Translations under genes and position numbers: made by a program
Shown: piece after piece, positions 45,093 through 56,033 of the stretch
Position numbering within the stretch: the first letter of the stretch is position 1
Layout of the letters: every line of letters starts with the position of its first letter
Notes under the pieces: generated by a model
Databases searched by the model: none
What the model was told of the DNA's origin: nothing
The model's input: only the letters and a program-made list of their open reading frames with translations
Source: Aspidapion aeneum
Taxonomy: Eukaryota; Arthropoda; Insecta; Coleoptera; Brentidae
DNA length: 64,000 nucleotides
Direction of reading: 5' to 3'
NCBI GenBank assembly: GCA_963576565.1
Contig: OY755047.1
Location: 33,152,851-33,216,850 of the forward strand

Positions 45093-46732
45093 TCTCCATC
45101 CCCTGGGGAAGTTTTGTAAGGGACGAACAAAACTGGCCTCTGAGATTTCGTGCTGCCATGTTCTTCTGTTTCATTGTCATCGTGTTGAGGGAGCTTCGTT
45201 TTCTTTGGTTGTTTCGTTATCCATTTCCGTATGCCAAGTATAACTGTGAGTGTCAAAATAATATAGATGGGTGTCATCCAGTAGTGTGTGTAATCCTGAT
45301 ATGTTATTGCTCGAATAGGTTGTAAATGTTCTTCTTCTTTTCTGAGTTTGTGAAGTTGGTCTAAGGGAATTTTGTCTATTTTTATTGTATTTATTTTGAT
45401 AGACCTTTCTTTTGGTGTGATTTTGATTTTTGGTAGTGTCAATGGTTCTTCTTTAATAGTTTCTTTCATATTAATAAATGATTCGTTCTTTGTTTTGAAT
45501 CCGCATCCAGGTGGTAGTTCTATTAGGTAGGTGCCTTCTAAAACCATGAGTTTGGTAGAACTACAATGCGTTGATATTTTGGTTGCTTTGGGAAATATAG
45601 AGATGTAGTAAGCTTCTGAGATTTGTTGCACTATGGTAGAGTTAATGGAAATTTTGGTTTGCTTACAAGTTGTTTCTTTGCTGGAGACTTGAAGAATGGT
45701 GTTAATGCAGTCTTGATTGTGTGAGTTTTGCAAAATTGTTTCAGTGCATAGGTATCTGTCATCGATTCGCTTGCAGATTTGATCCATGTATTGATACATA
45801 TCATTGTTTGAGGCGAGATATGGAGCTGGTGGAATAATTGTTGTATGCTTGTCGGTTGGTACTGAGAACAGATGGTAATATGAAAATTCTTTTGGTTCTA
45901 AAATGGGAAAATGTAGGATAAAGACTATCTTGTTATCGGAGTAGTAGCACTCTGTGCTTAAAATGTCATAGTATTTGGTAAGATCTTCATCAAGGGTGTA
46001 AATTAGTTGGTGTTCTGAATGGTGTTCTAGTAGTTTGTTAATTGTCCACTTCAGTTCTTCCACTTTTATGACACTGTTATAGAGGATGCTATTTCTTGAC
46101 AGGGCTATTCCTGTTTCAAGGTCGCTTAGTATTTGTAATATTCCTTGGAAGGCTACGTTAAGTTGGTCGAGAATGTTTCTGGTTTCCATGTAATGATTGA
46201 AGTCGAATTTAATGGCATCTTCATTGTGGCTGATAAGTGTCGTTGTTTCCTCAAAGTTCTTCATAACCTTTTTGTTCAGGCTCATGTGGTGGTTGACTTG
46301 ACTGATAATGTTATTTTGGTTTTGTTCTAAGATAGAAATGGCATTATCGTATTTTTTTGCATCTTCCTGATCTAGGTTTCCAGATATGATTTTGATGAGG
46401 CTTCCTAGACCGTTAATGATACCTCTTTTGGTTCGGTAGTGAGGAAAAATTGTTTGAAGCTTCTCTTCACATGTTCTTAGTAGAAACTGGAGGCTTTTGT
46501 CAAAGTTCTGTAGACTGTGAAAATATGGATAACTTAGTCCTTGGTTGATTGCGTGGGTGACATCTTTATATTCTTGTTTCAAAGAGTTGATTTCGTTAGC
46601 TAGTGGTATAAGGTTGAAGTAATGAATGAAGTCGTGTGTGCTAATTTGGATTTTCGCCTGGCCCAGTTTTAGTGGCAGGATCCCTGGGTTGTCCCGAAGG
46701 TTTTGGATCTGGACTTCTTTGGCTTTGACCAA
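45077..46732 (-). CDS. env: Envelope-like protein of the errantivirus-like element, intact frame
   Basis: 551 codons from the ATG at 46732. About 100 residues in there is a furin-type site RTKRG followed by GIINGLGSLIKIISGNLD, the conserved region after the cleavage site in insect errantivirus Env and related baculovirus F-type fusion proteins. Heptad-like helices follow, and a single hydrophobic membrane segment (WMTPIYIILTLTVILGI) lies near residues 475-492, with a basic cytoplasmic tail (RKWITKQPKKTKLPQ). No obvious signal peptide directly follows this ATG, so the mature mRNA may splice in a leader, as in gypsy. The frame overlaps the end of pol and ends in the LTR. Whether the protein is made or works cannot be told from sequence. 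Confidence 0.85.
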   Translation of the reverse strand: MVKAKEVQIQNLRDNPGILPLKLGQAKIQISTHDFIHYFNLIPLANEINSLKQEYKDVTHAINQGLSYPYFHSLQNFDKSLQFLLRTCEEKLQTIFPHYRTKRGIINGLGSLIKIISGNLDQEDAKKYDNAISILEQNQNNIISQVNHHMSLNKKVMKNFEETTTLISHNEDAIKFDFNHYMETRNILDQLNVAFQGILQILSDLETGIALSRNSILYNSVIKVEELKWTINKLLEHHSEHQLIYTLDEDLTKYYDILSTECYYSDNKIVFILHFPILEPKEFSYYHLFSVPTDKHTTIIPPAPYLASNNDMYQYMDQICKRIDDRYLCTETILQNSHNQDCINTILQVSSKETTCKQTKISINSTIVQQISEAYYISIFPKATKISTHCSSTKLMVLEGTYLIELPPGCGFKTKNESFINMKETIKEEPLTLPKIKITPKERSIKINTIKIDKIPLDQLHKLRKEEEHLQPIRAITYQDYTHYWMTPIYIILTLTVILGIRKWITKQPKKTKLPQHDDNETEEHGSTKSQRPVLFVPYKTSPGDGEITLH

Positions 46733-49700
46733 GGAACATCTGTAAGGAAGAATTTTGTTTATTAATCTTTCTGTGGGGATGACTTTTGATATTCTTCTTG
46801 TGTACGGATGTATCCTGTGTTTCTATGGTCACGATATTATCTTTTTTGACGGTTTTGGAGGAAAACCTTGGCAGTAGTTTGTTCCGTTTTAGTGTTTTTC
46901 TGGTATAGACTTTGGTACAAGGTTTGTATGTAATAGGTGGTTCTCTTCCAGCATTCCTTTTCTGGATGTATTTTTCCTTATTGTGTTGTAACTTCTCGTT
47001 AAGTTCTTTATAGATAGCTTTTGTTTTGTCTCTATGTTCTTGAGTGTAGTTGTTAATTAGAGTTTTCTTTATGTCAATGTCAAATGGATCTCGAGCGTCT
47101 AAGTGTCCATTGAGAACTTCGATTGGTTTTTTTTCAGTCGTAGAGTGGATTGAACTATTGTATCCTAAGATTGCATAAGGCATTTGTTGTTTAACGGTCA
47201 TGGATTTCTTGGTTTCTCTTAAAATTCTTAGGTGTTCTATAATAGTTGAATGGAAACGTTCAATCATTCCATTAGATTGTGGATTGTCTGGGTGATTGTA
47301 GTGGATGGTGATCTTGTGGGTATTTGCGAATTCTTGAAAGACTCCATTTTTAAATTCTGTTCCTGCGTCTGAGATTATCATATATGGGACTCCATGGTGA
47401 GTTATAAAGATCAAAATTGCGTTTACTATAGATATTGCGTTAGCGCTATCAATTGGGTATGCTTGCCCATATTTTGAGAAGGCGTCTATAATTGTCAGAA
47501 ATTTTTGTCCTCCAGCTTGAAAAGTATCTAGGTGAATGATTTCTAGAGGTTTTGTTGGTGTGGGTGTTAGCATAAGGAGCGGCTTTTCTGGATTTCTATC
47601 GTATTTATTAGTTTGACAGATGTGACAGAAATTAATGAGTTCTTCAATATCTTTTTTCATGCTTGGCCAATAGTATTTTTTTCTAATCTGTGCTTCTGTC
47701 TCGTTGATCCCTCTGTGGTTTGTGGTACTTTCGTGGTAACTGATAAGTATTTCTTTTTGTCTTTTCTCATTGTTGATATCTTCCAAAAGAACGTTGCATT
47801 TTACAATGTCGAATGCAGAGTTAATAAATATTTCTTTTAAAATATTGTTGGTAGTTATGTAGAGTTCGTCGTCTTCGAACAATATTGCATATTTCTTTTT
47901 CGGATCGATGTATTGTTTAAATAGGTGAATTATTTCGGTTTTAATATTAGCTCGTCCAAGTTGTACATACATTCTGGTCTTGTTGGGGAAAGCTTCAAGT
48001 ATTACTGGTTTGGCTGGGTTGTAGTTGACTGTTCTAAGCATTATTTGGTTGTTAAAGTAGTTAAGCGGTTTTTCAGATATTGGTATTCCTGCTATAGGGT
48101 CCTCTTGGGCGGTATTTATTGTAATATCACTGGAGGTTTCTTGTTCTTTAGTTTTTTGTAGTTGATATTGTTCGAAAAGTTCGTCGATTACATCAAGTTC
48201 TGATCGTGTTAGGTTTTGCACAGGTTCATTGGTTATTAATTCTGCTAGGTCATATGAGGTTGATGGTTGATTCTCGTCTGGCAAGTTAGGGATAAATTCG
48301 GTTGGATCAGATGATGAAGATGGGTGGTTGATTAGTGAAATATTTTCAAGGTCCTTGTTTGTTTCTTTTACTTCAGCTTCTTTAGTATGTATTTCAATTC
48401 TAGATAAGGCGTCGGCATTTGTGTTGGATTTTCCTTTCTTATATTCGACTTCGTAGTCAAATTCTTCCAGCTTAAGTCTCCATCTGACTAATTTAGAGTT
48501 GGGATCTTTCAGTGAAAACAGAAAAGATAGTGGTCTGTGATCCGACAAAATCTTAAATTTTCTTCCAAATAGGTACGGTCTAAAATACTTGGTTGCCCAC
48601 ACAATTGCAAGCATTTCTTTTTCTATTGTGGAATATTTTAACTCGGTTTCATTCAGAGTTCTGGAAGCGTAAGCTATAGGTTGGTCATTTCCAATAGGTC
48701 CTTGTGATAAGATTGCTCCAAGAGCAAAATTGCTGGCATCGGTAGTCAGGTTAAATGGTTTGGAAAAGTCAGGATATTGGAGTAATGGTTCGTTGATTAG
48801 TAGATTTTTGCAGATTTTTACGCAATTGAGGTACTCTGGAGTAAGCTTGATTTTGGCGTCTTTCTTTAGACATGTTGTCAGGGGTTTAGTTATGTTGGCA
48901 AAATCTTTGATGAATTTCCTGTAGTATCCTAGTAGTCCTAAAAGCCACGGATTTCTTTTGCAGTTCTTGGTATTGGGTAATCGGTAATGGCCTTTATTTT
49001 GCTTGGACTGGGTTTGATGCCTTCTGGGGTAATAATGTGTCCTAGGAATCCGACTTCTTTTTTCAGGAATTCACATTTATCTAGCTGAATTTTGAATCCA
49101 GTTTCTCTGAGTCATTGGAATATTTTGGCCAGGTTAACAAGATGTTCTTGTAAAGATGTACTGTAACATATGATGTCGTCCATGTATACGAGACATATGT
49201 CTCCTTGGAGACCTTTCAGGACGTTGTCCATAACTCTTTGGAAGGTGGCTGGAGCATTTTTAAGGCCGAATGGCATACGAACGAATTCGTAGTGCCCATT
49301 TTCTACATTAAATGCTGTCTTTTGAATGTCTTCTTTGGCCATTTCTATTTGGTGGAATCCACTGGCTAGGTCCAGAGTTGTAAAATATTGGCATCTTCCA
49401 AGTTTATCTAGAATGTCGTTGATGTTGGGAATCGGATACTTGTCATCTATGGTCTTGTCGTTGACTTTTCTGTAGTCTATTACTATACGCCATTTAATTT
49501 TTCCAGAAGCATCTGGTTTTTTTGGAACAATCCAGATTGGTGATGACCATGGTGATTGGCTTGGTTTTATAATGCCTTGGTCCAGCATGGATTCTATTTG
49601 GTTCTTTACTTCTTCCTTATGAATATAAGGATATCTGTAGGATTTGGTGTAGACCGGTATTTCGTCTTTGGTTTTAATATGGTGCTTTATTTGATTGGTG

Positions 49701-50520
49701 AAAGTTAGTTTCGTGTCTGGATAATGAAAGATGTCGGCAAATTTTTTGCAGAGTTTTCTTATGCTGAGTTCTTCTTCTGGATTGAGGTGATCTGTTCGAA
49801 TTTCTGGTTCGAAAAAGGCTGTATCTTCTGACAATTGAGGAAGCACATCTGCGGAATACAGGTTAAAGTTGTTGAGGTTGAATTCGGAACTGTGGACTGG
49901 TTCCATTAAAGCAATTTGGAGTAGTTCGTCGGTTTCGTTAATTAATTCTGTCCATGCCATCTGGTTGCAGGTTGTACTTAGTGTTTCTCTTAAGGTAGCT
50001 CCTTGGATATTTTGTTTTGGCAAGATGACGGTTCCTTCGGCTTCTTTTACTGGAAGCCTGACTGGAGTAATTGAATGTGGTTCCAGTTGGATGGAGTAAA
50101 ATTGTGTTTTGTTGGTTTCGTAGTATTCCAAAGGAAGGGTGGCTCTTTCAGTTATTAATTTTGATTCTGGAAGATCCAATTTGGCCTTGAGTAGCTTGAG
50201 GTTGTCTAGTCCGATAAGTCCATCGAATGTTTGATGAAATTTGAATAGGTAGAACTTCATGTTGATATCGGAGTTAAATTCGGAAAAGATGGGAATTTCT
50301 GCGGAGTGATCTTGAGAGTGGTTTTGGAGGATTGACGTCACGACAAAAGGTTCGTGCTTGATTTTGTTCCTGAAGTGTCGGAAGGCGATTTCTGGGTTGA
50401 GGAATGATTTTGTAGCACCGGTGTCGATAAGCAGTTTGAGAGGTGGATCAGCTATGGTAATATACGGAAGTTCTTTTTTGTCGGTGTAGTTGTGGACTTC
50501 TACTACGTTTCGTCGTTTGG
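46641..50520 (-). pseudogene. Gypsy pol (protease, reverse transcriptase, RNase H, integrase), two lesions
   Basis: The protease active site LLIDTGATKS lies at about 50410-50434. Reverse transcriptase follows in the piece 50341-49112: WRIVIDYRKVND, TTLDLASGFHQIEM, FGLKNAPATFQRVMD and catalytic YMDDII near 49170. An in-frame TGA at 49112-49114 and a 1-nt loss near 48940 interrupt it. The frame then resumes through RNase H (TTDASNFALGAIL; 48614-46641 includes SDHRPLSF and NADALSR) and integrase: an HHCC zinc site (HESTTNHRG...CHICQ), HLDTFQAG, ISDAGTEF and PQSNGMIERF for the DDE residues. The end overlaps env by 92 bp. Confidence 0.9.
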
Positions 50521-51925
50521 GTTTTCGGTTTCTTGAAAATTTTGTTCTTCGCTCTCGTAGGTGTATTCTTGTTGTTCTTCCGGGTACTGGGCGTTATATT
50601 GGTTATAGTAGTTCCAGACGTCTTCTTCTGTATATGTATTGTCATAACCGTAGTTGCTGTTTTGATGTTCAATATTGTATATTTCTTCTATGTGGTACCT
50701 AGGAGTTGTATTTTGTTGCGGCATTCTTTGGTTTGGTATTCTTGATACTGCCCTGGATGCTATGCTCATTGGTTCTGGTTTAGCGAATTGCGATGGGCCT
50801 GGTTGGTTGTTCCAGCTAGTTTGGAATGGCCTGGCCTGATGGGGTTGAAATCTTGGTGGTTGAATGACAGGTCTTGGCGTGGAAAAGGATCCTTGGAAGT
50901 TATTCTGCCGTGGTTGGAAGTTGTTCTGCTGTGGTTGAAAGGAGTTTTGTTGAGGTCTAAAGACGTTGAACATTGGTGGAGCTGATGGTCTAAAGGTGTT
51001 GAACATTGGTGGAGCTGCTGATCTGAAAGACGTTGGCCATGTAGGTCTGGGTCCGAATGGTTGATGGGAAGCTGGCGGTGGTCGAGGTGGAAGAGCAGCG
51101 GTCAGTCTTAGAGGTGTCTGGGTTGGTGGAGTGATAGCAAATCCTTTTTGAAGGTATCGGATATTGTCTTCTTCTAGGATGTTTTGGATGGCATCGGCAA
51201 GTGAGTTTGGTTTCATGGCCCGTATGGTTGATCCCAGTGGTTCTTTTAATCCAGCTAGAAAGGTCGTCAGAGCCTGGTTCTGGAAGAATGATTTCTTACT
51301 AATCTTGATGGCTGAGTGCCATAACTTTTTCATAAAACTGTTGTGGAGTATCGCTTTGAGTTTGGCGTAGATTGACAAGGTCTCTGGTCAGAGAGTTTTC
51401 GTTTCGTTGGTCGGCGAAGTTTTGGATGAGGGTATTCTTGATTAAAGGCCAATCGTTGCAACCATAAACGGAGATGACTTCTCTGGCTCTTCCTTTAAGT
51501 TTGCTTAGGATTCCTTGAATAAGCATGTGGTTCTGGAAGCTGTTTACGTCGGTGGTATCCCAGTAGTGGTTAAGGAGGAGGGTTGTTGCGTTGATATAGT
51601 TGTGGAGCTCGTTTGGGTTGCCTTCATAGTCTGGGATGATGCAGAGATTCTTTGTGTCGAAAACTGGTGGTGCCATGTTGGTATCTTCTTTAATGAATGA
51701 TTGGTTGAGGTTGGTAGAGATGGTGAATTCTTCGTGGATGGGTAGTACGGGGATGATGGCTTCTCCTTGGATAAGTGGTTCTTGGTAGGGGCTGAGCGGA
51801 ATCTCTGGTCGAATCGGTGTGGCTGGTGTGATCTGCAGTACGGGTGGTCTGAAGATGGGGTGGCGTGGTATGTTGGAGAATCTTAGGCTGTGGTTGAGCT
51901 GATCTGAAAGTTCGTCGTCTGACAT
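50503..51925 (-). pseudogene. Gypsy gag, one frameshift
   Basis: Starts at the ATG at 51925. The N-terminal piece to 51299 is a helical Gag region (YINATTLLLNHYWD, QGILSKLKGRAREVISVYG, FADQRNENSLTRDLVNL). A net 1-nt change near 51312 moves the frame, and the gag continues in the piece ending at 50503 with AGLKEPLGSTIRAMKPNSL, a long proline/glutamine/asparagine/phenylalanine-rich tail (repeated FRPQQN and QPQQNNF words) and no zinc knuckle, as usual for this group. Gag would form the virus-like particle. The pol frame overlaps and lies in the -1 frame relative to the second gag piece, consistent with programmed -1 frameshifting. Confidence 0.85.
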
Positions 51926-52156
51926 TAAAATATTGAAATAAACTTACAATATAATTATGATGCTTAGATGCATGTTCTTTCTATCTTCTAGTCTTCTTAT
52001 CTTCTATTGGTGAACCTGCTGATGGTTGCCGGGATGGGTCTTATCTTCTAGTTCTTATCTTCTACTGGTGAATCTATGAATGGTTGCCGGGAGTGGTTCT
52101 GATTGCGGACAAACACTTGACAGTGACGGGTTTCTTCTGCGTAGAGCCCTTCCACA

Positions 52157-52174
52157 ATCCTGCTGACTGCGCCA
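52157..52174 (-). promoter_or_regulatory. Primer-binding site, tRNA-Ser type
   Basis: Directly inside the 5' LTR the minus strand reads TGGCGCAGTCAGCAGGATT. This is complementary to the 3' end of insect serine tRNAs (ending GACTGCGCCA), as used by the 17.6/297-type errantiviruses. The first 10 bases match exactly as I recall that tRNA. Confidence 0.75.
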
Positions 52175-52441
52175 ATTAAGGGTTGATGACGTAGGGGGTA
52201 GTTTTTAGAAACACCCTTTATTATTCTCTGCTACAAAAAACTAATTATAATTAATACAATTAAAATAGTGAGTACGATACTGATTTATTTCCAATAGTGT
52301 ACATGCTTTTATACTAAATTATTTATAAGTTATAATAAAATATTGCTGACAAATAAAACATAATTATTAAAATGCGGTTCTAACTATTTGTATATTCTGT
52401 AAGTTTCGTATTATGATACACGGGGTCAATGTAATGTAATT
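52174..52441 (-). repeat. Gypsy 5' LTR
   Basis: 268 bp. On the minus strand it starts AATTACATTACATTGACC (52441) and ends CCCTTAATT (52174). It is identical by eye to the left LTR except for two positions near its 3' end (around 52181 and 52208). Such LTRs carry promoter and polyadenylation signals, and the AATAAA-like words inside are AT-rich and not individually assigned. Confidence 0.9.
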
Positions 52442-52986
52442 CGCACTTTGCATCTCACCGGTGGTAGGAAAAACAATATTTTCAAAAATAATTTTTTGGT
52501 CCGGTGGCTTAGTGGGTTTTTGATAGGAATGGTTTTGAAAAAGTTAACTATTCGAAGGACATAACAAATGATACGTTGAATTTTTGATATAGATGAATAT
52601 TTGATAAGAAGCTGATCTAAGAAGTTGACATCAATTATCGCATTGCAACAGACCTTTGGCTTTTCCTCCAGATTAATATCTCCGAAATCAATCGGCATTT
52701 TTGATTTATGAAAATCGGGAGACCACAAAAACGACGGTGCGTTCCACCACATGTCATGTGACATGAGCTGTGAAGGGGTGGCCCCTCGTGACGCAATATC
52801 GGCTGCATTTAAAGCCGAAGGAATGTAGCGCCATGAGTTTGAGGGAATGATTTCTTGGATTCTACTGACTCGATTTCCAACAAAGGTTTGCCAGCGATTA
52901 GGAGAGGATGAAAGCCAGTGCAATACGACTTGCGAATCGCAGAAAGTAACGATATTTGTAAAAGTTATTTTTCCGAAGAAAACCTT
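52442..52986 (-). pseudogene. BEL/Pao RNase H C-terminus and linker to integrase
   Basis: The piece downstream of the RTE insertion resumes with VTFCDSQVVLHWL (an RNase H Asp), RWQTFVGNRVSRIQEI, WRYIPSALNAADIASRG and the HDMWWNAPSFL motif, all usual after BEL reverse transcriptases. It continues to the Gypsy insertion at 52441. The ending of this frame inside the Gypsy LTR is artificial. Confidence 0.85.
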
Positions 52987-55900
52987 GATCAAAAATCACC
53001 TGGTCCTCCAGGTTGGGGGTTGGGGCATCAGACTAACTCTCTGATACCCGGAAAAAACGTACACTGTTAAGAAACCCAATCAAACGCCTCGGAAAGAAAT
53101 GAAAAACCTAAGACGAACCAAGCAAAGAAACAGGAATATGATTTTTGGTACATGGAACGTACAAGGAATGAATCGAAAAATGAATGAAATAGTACATGAG
53201 TGCAGCAGAATGAAGGTAGACCTTGCTGTACTAACAGAAACGAAAAAGAAAGGAAAAGGATCTGAAAACCTAGGACAATATGACCATTTCTATAGCGGAG
53301 TGGCAAAAGAAAAACATGCCCAACAAGGAGTATCTATTTTGGTCAACAAAAGATTTAGAAAATTTATCACCAACTGGGAAGCAGTCAATGAAAGGCTAAT
53401 TAAAATGAATATAACAATAAAAGGAATGAGACTTACGATTTTTGGAATCTATGCGTATAACGACGATGCAAATGTAGCCGTGAAAGACAATTTTTTTGAA
53501 GAAATACACAATGAAATATCAGCAGTAAGTGCATCTAGAGAAATTGTCATATTGGGAGATTTAAATAGTAGAACCGGTAACAGAGTTAATGATCTGACAG
53601 TTGGCCAATATGGAGAAAATCTTGTTAATGACAATGGAAACCGGCTAATTACAGTATGTGAGCAATTAGACCTAAAAATCCAAAACGGTTTTTTTCAACA
53701 TAAGGAAATACACAAATATACCTGGACCGAACCCTCACAAAACCTGAAATCCGTCATTGATTATCTTATCACTAAACAAAAGACAAAACTAAAAATTCAA
53801 GATGTCAGAACAAAGCGTGGATCAACATGCGGAAGTGATCACTATTTTCTGGAGTCCAAAATTCTCTTTCCTTATCAAGGCCGAAGCCTGCATCAACAAC
53901 ATCTTGATGATACAGTGATTGAAGAAATTGATCACTGTAAATATAATCTACTAAGCCTAGAACATGACAGCGTAAAAAACTTATACAAAAAGAGACTGAA
54001 CGAAAAACTTAATACAAGTTCAGGTGAAACCCCAGATGAGGAATACGAATGTATTACATTAAGCATCCACCAAGCTGCAAAAGAAGCACTAGGATTAGTG
54101 GAAGAAACTTCTAAAAGAAGAAAACCATACTGGTGGGATGCTGAGATTGAGAGAGAAATAGAGGAAAAAAGGAAATTATATCACACCTACTTATCCCAAA
54201 AGACAGATAGAAGCAGACAAGAATACAAAATCGCGCAATCAAAGGTGAGAAGAATGATCAGTGATAAGAAAAATCATTCGTGGACGCAAAAGTGCCAGAA
54301 AATAGACTCTTACTTAGGAGGTAGGAGAAGTACCGAAAGCTGGAAAACTATAAGATCGATTAAAAAAGAAACATGCAGAGATATCATTTCACCAATACCA
54401 GACAAAGAATGGGATGAGCATTTTAAAAAACTTTTAACTGAAGATAGAGCAGAATTCAAGGAAGACGCAAGAGACAATATAATTAGAACGATGGGATCTC
54501 AAGTACCCCTCACAATCTCTGAGGTCAAAAACGTGTGCACAACCTTAAAAAGCGGTAAATCTGCCGGACCCGGAAATATCCCAGCCGAACTTATTAAATA
54601 TGGCACTGAAGAATTGTTTTGGAGATTACGGAATCTTTTCCAAAAATATTTAAATGGAACTGTAGTCCCAACTGAGTGGAAAACGTCATATATATCCACA
54701 ATACACAAAAAAGGAAGGAAAGATATATGTGACAATTATAGAGGTATATCTGTGACTAGTACGCTAAGCAGAATATACGGTAAAATAATAAGAAATAAAG
54801 TAGAGAGCGAATATAAAGACATGGAGGCAGAAGAACAAGCTGGTTTCAGGGCGGGTAGATCGACTTCAGATCACCTCTTTTGTATAACCCAAGTTATTGA
54901 AAAGAAAATGGCATACGGTCAAGAGCTGCATCTGCTTTACGTGGATCTGCAGAAGGCATATGATAGTATACCACTAAATCTGCTTTGGAAAGCGTTGGAA
55001 AACACAAACATAAGCGTTCAACTAATTAAGGCCATCCAAGAGTTATACCGCAATAGTAAGGCAAAAGTTAAAATAAAAGCAAAACTAACCAAAGGCTTTC
55101 AAGTAAATAAAGGTCTTAAACAAGGTTGCTGTATCTCGCCTACGCTCTTCAAGATATACTTGGAACAAGTCCTTAAAGTATGGAAGAGAAAATGCCAAAA
55201 CATGGGAATTCCGTTGGACGAAACCACCTTGTATACTTTATGTTTCGCCGATGATCAGATAGTAGTGGCTCAGGATTATGACGACCTCGAATATATGACA
55301 CGAAAACTAATAGAAGAGTACAATAAGTGGGGACTAGAGGTTAATCTCAATTAGACAGAGTATATGTGTATCGGTGGAATGAAACAGGATCTAATCTTAA
55401 ATACCGGGCAGCGAATTCACTCCTGTGATGAGTATAAATACTTAGGTCTAAAAATTACAGCTGACGGAACATTAGACAAAGCTATAAAAGATCGAAACGT
55501 ACAAGGAAGAAAAGCAATAACTTTATTAAATGGAATAATTTGGGACCAAAGTATATCAAAACATAACAAAAAGCTTATATATAACACCATTATAAAAAGT
55601 ATTATTACATACGGCTCAGAAGTATGGCCAATCAAGGATAGAACAGAAAAAATGCTTTCCGCTACGGAGATGGACTATTGGAGAAGAGCAGCAGGGAAAT
55701 CAAAAAGAGAAAGAGTTACAAATCAAAGAATAAGAGAAATTATGACAGTGGGTGAACGTACTTTAGTGGATGATATAAGAACAAAACAACTGGTGTGGTA
55801 CGGACATGTACAAAGAATGAATGATGAAAGACTACCTAAACAAATACTACAATGGAAACCAACTGGCCGAAGAAAACGAGGACGGCCAAGGAGAAGCTGG

Positions 55901-56033
55901 AGAGAAGGAATAGACAGTGAAATAAGAATAAGAGGCCTAGATGATGAATTATGGGCAAACAGAAACGAGTGGAGATTGGGTATCGGAAGACGTAGAACGT
56001 TGTGAAACCGATAAATATATATATATATATTTT
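52987..56033 (+). mobile_element. RTE-type non-LTR retrotransposon, copy 2 (near full length)
   Basis: Starts near 52987 with a short untranslated region (ATCACCTGGTCCTCCAGG), holds one long polyprotein frame, and ends with ACCGATAAATAT and an (AT)n tail at 56033, the typical RTE 3' end. It lies antisense to the host BEL element within its RNase H region. A CCTT on each side (52983-52986 and 56035-56038) is a weak target-duplication candidate; the BEL frame is not cleanly restored, so a few bases may have been lost or added. Copy 1 is at 19512-21995. Confidence 0.85.
53099..56005 (+). pseudogene. RTE polyprotein with one nonsense codon
   Basis: 968 codons from the ATG at 53099 in a single frame, interrupted only by a TAG at 55352-55354. 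The N-terminal apurinic-type endonuclease (residues about 15-240) has GTWNVQGM (Asn), VLTETK (Glu), LGDLNSRTG (Asp/Asn) and CGSDHYF (Asp/His). Reverse transcriptase follows with SGKSAGPGNIPAELIK, YRGISVTSTLSRIYGK, YVDLQKAYDSI (palm Asp), GLKQGCCISPTLF and catalytic CFADDQIVV. After the stop come YLGLKITADG, a thumb region and the basic tail RRKRGRPRRSW. Every catalytic residue is present, so it could have been mobile until very recently. Confidence 0.9.

Larger units (their letters stand above)
44825..52441 (-). mobile_element. Errantivirus-like Gypsy LTR retrotransposon (minus strand)
   Basis: A 7617-bp provirus with 268-bp LTRs, gag, pol and env, inserted in the BEL element. The target duplication is CGCA (44821-44824 and 52442-52445), fitting the 4-bp alternating pyrimidine/purine target of insect errantiviruses of the 17.6/gypsy group. 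Only two LTR differences were noticed, so the insertion looks recent. Lesions are a 1-nt frameshift in gag, a TGA and a 1-nt frameshift in pol. The env frame is intact. Confidence 0.9.

Noticed and set aside
49869..51700. Plus-strand ORFs across the Gypsy gag-pol region
   Set aside because: They are antisense shadows of the gag and pol frames.
52426..52441. Natural end of the BEL frame after VRCKVR
   Set aside because: The last codons and stop lie in the Gypsy LTR; the BEL sequence resumes at 44824.
55836..56033. C-terminal extension of the BEL polyprotein on the minus strand
   Set aside because: The frame reads through the antisense 3' end and (AT)n tail of the inserted RTE element; the real RNase H continues at 52986.
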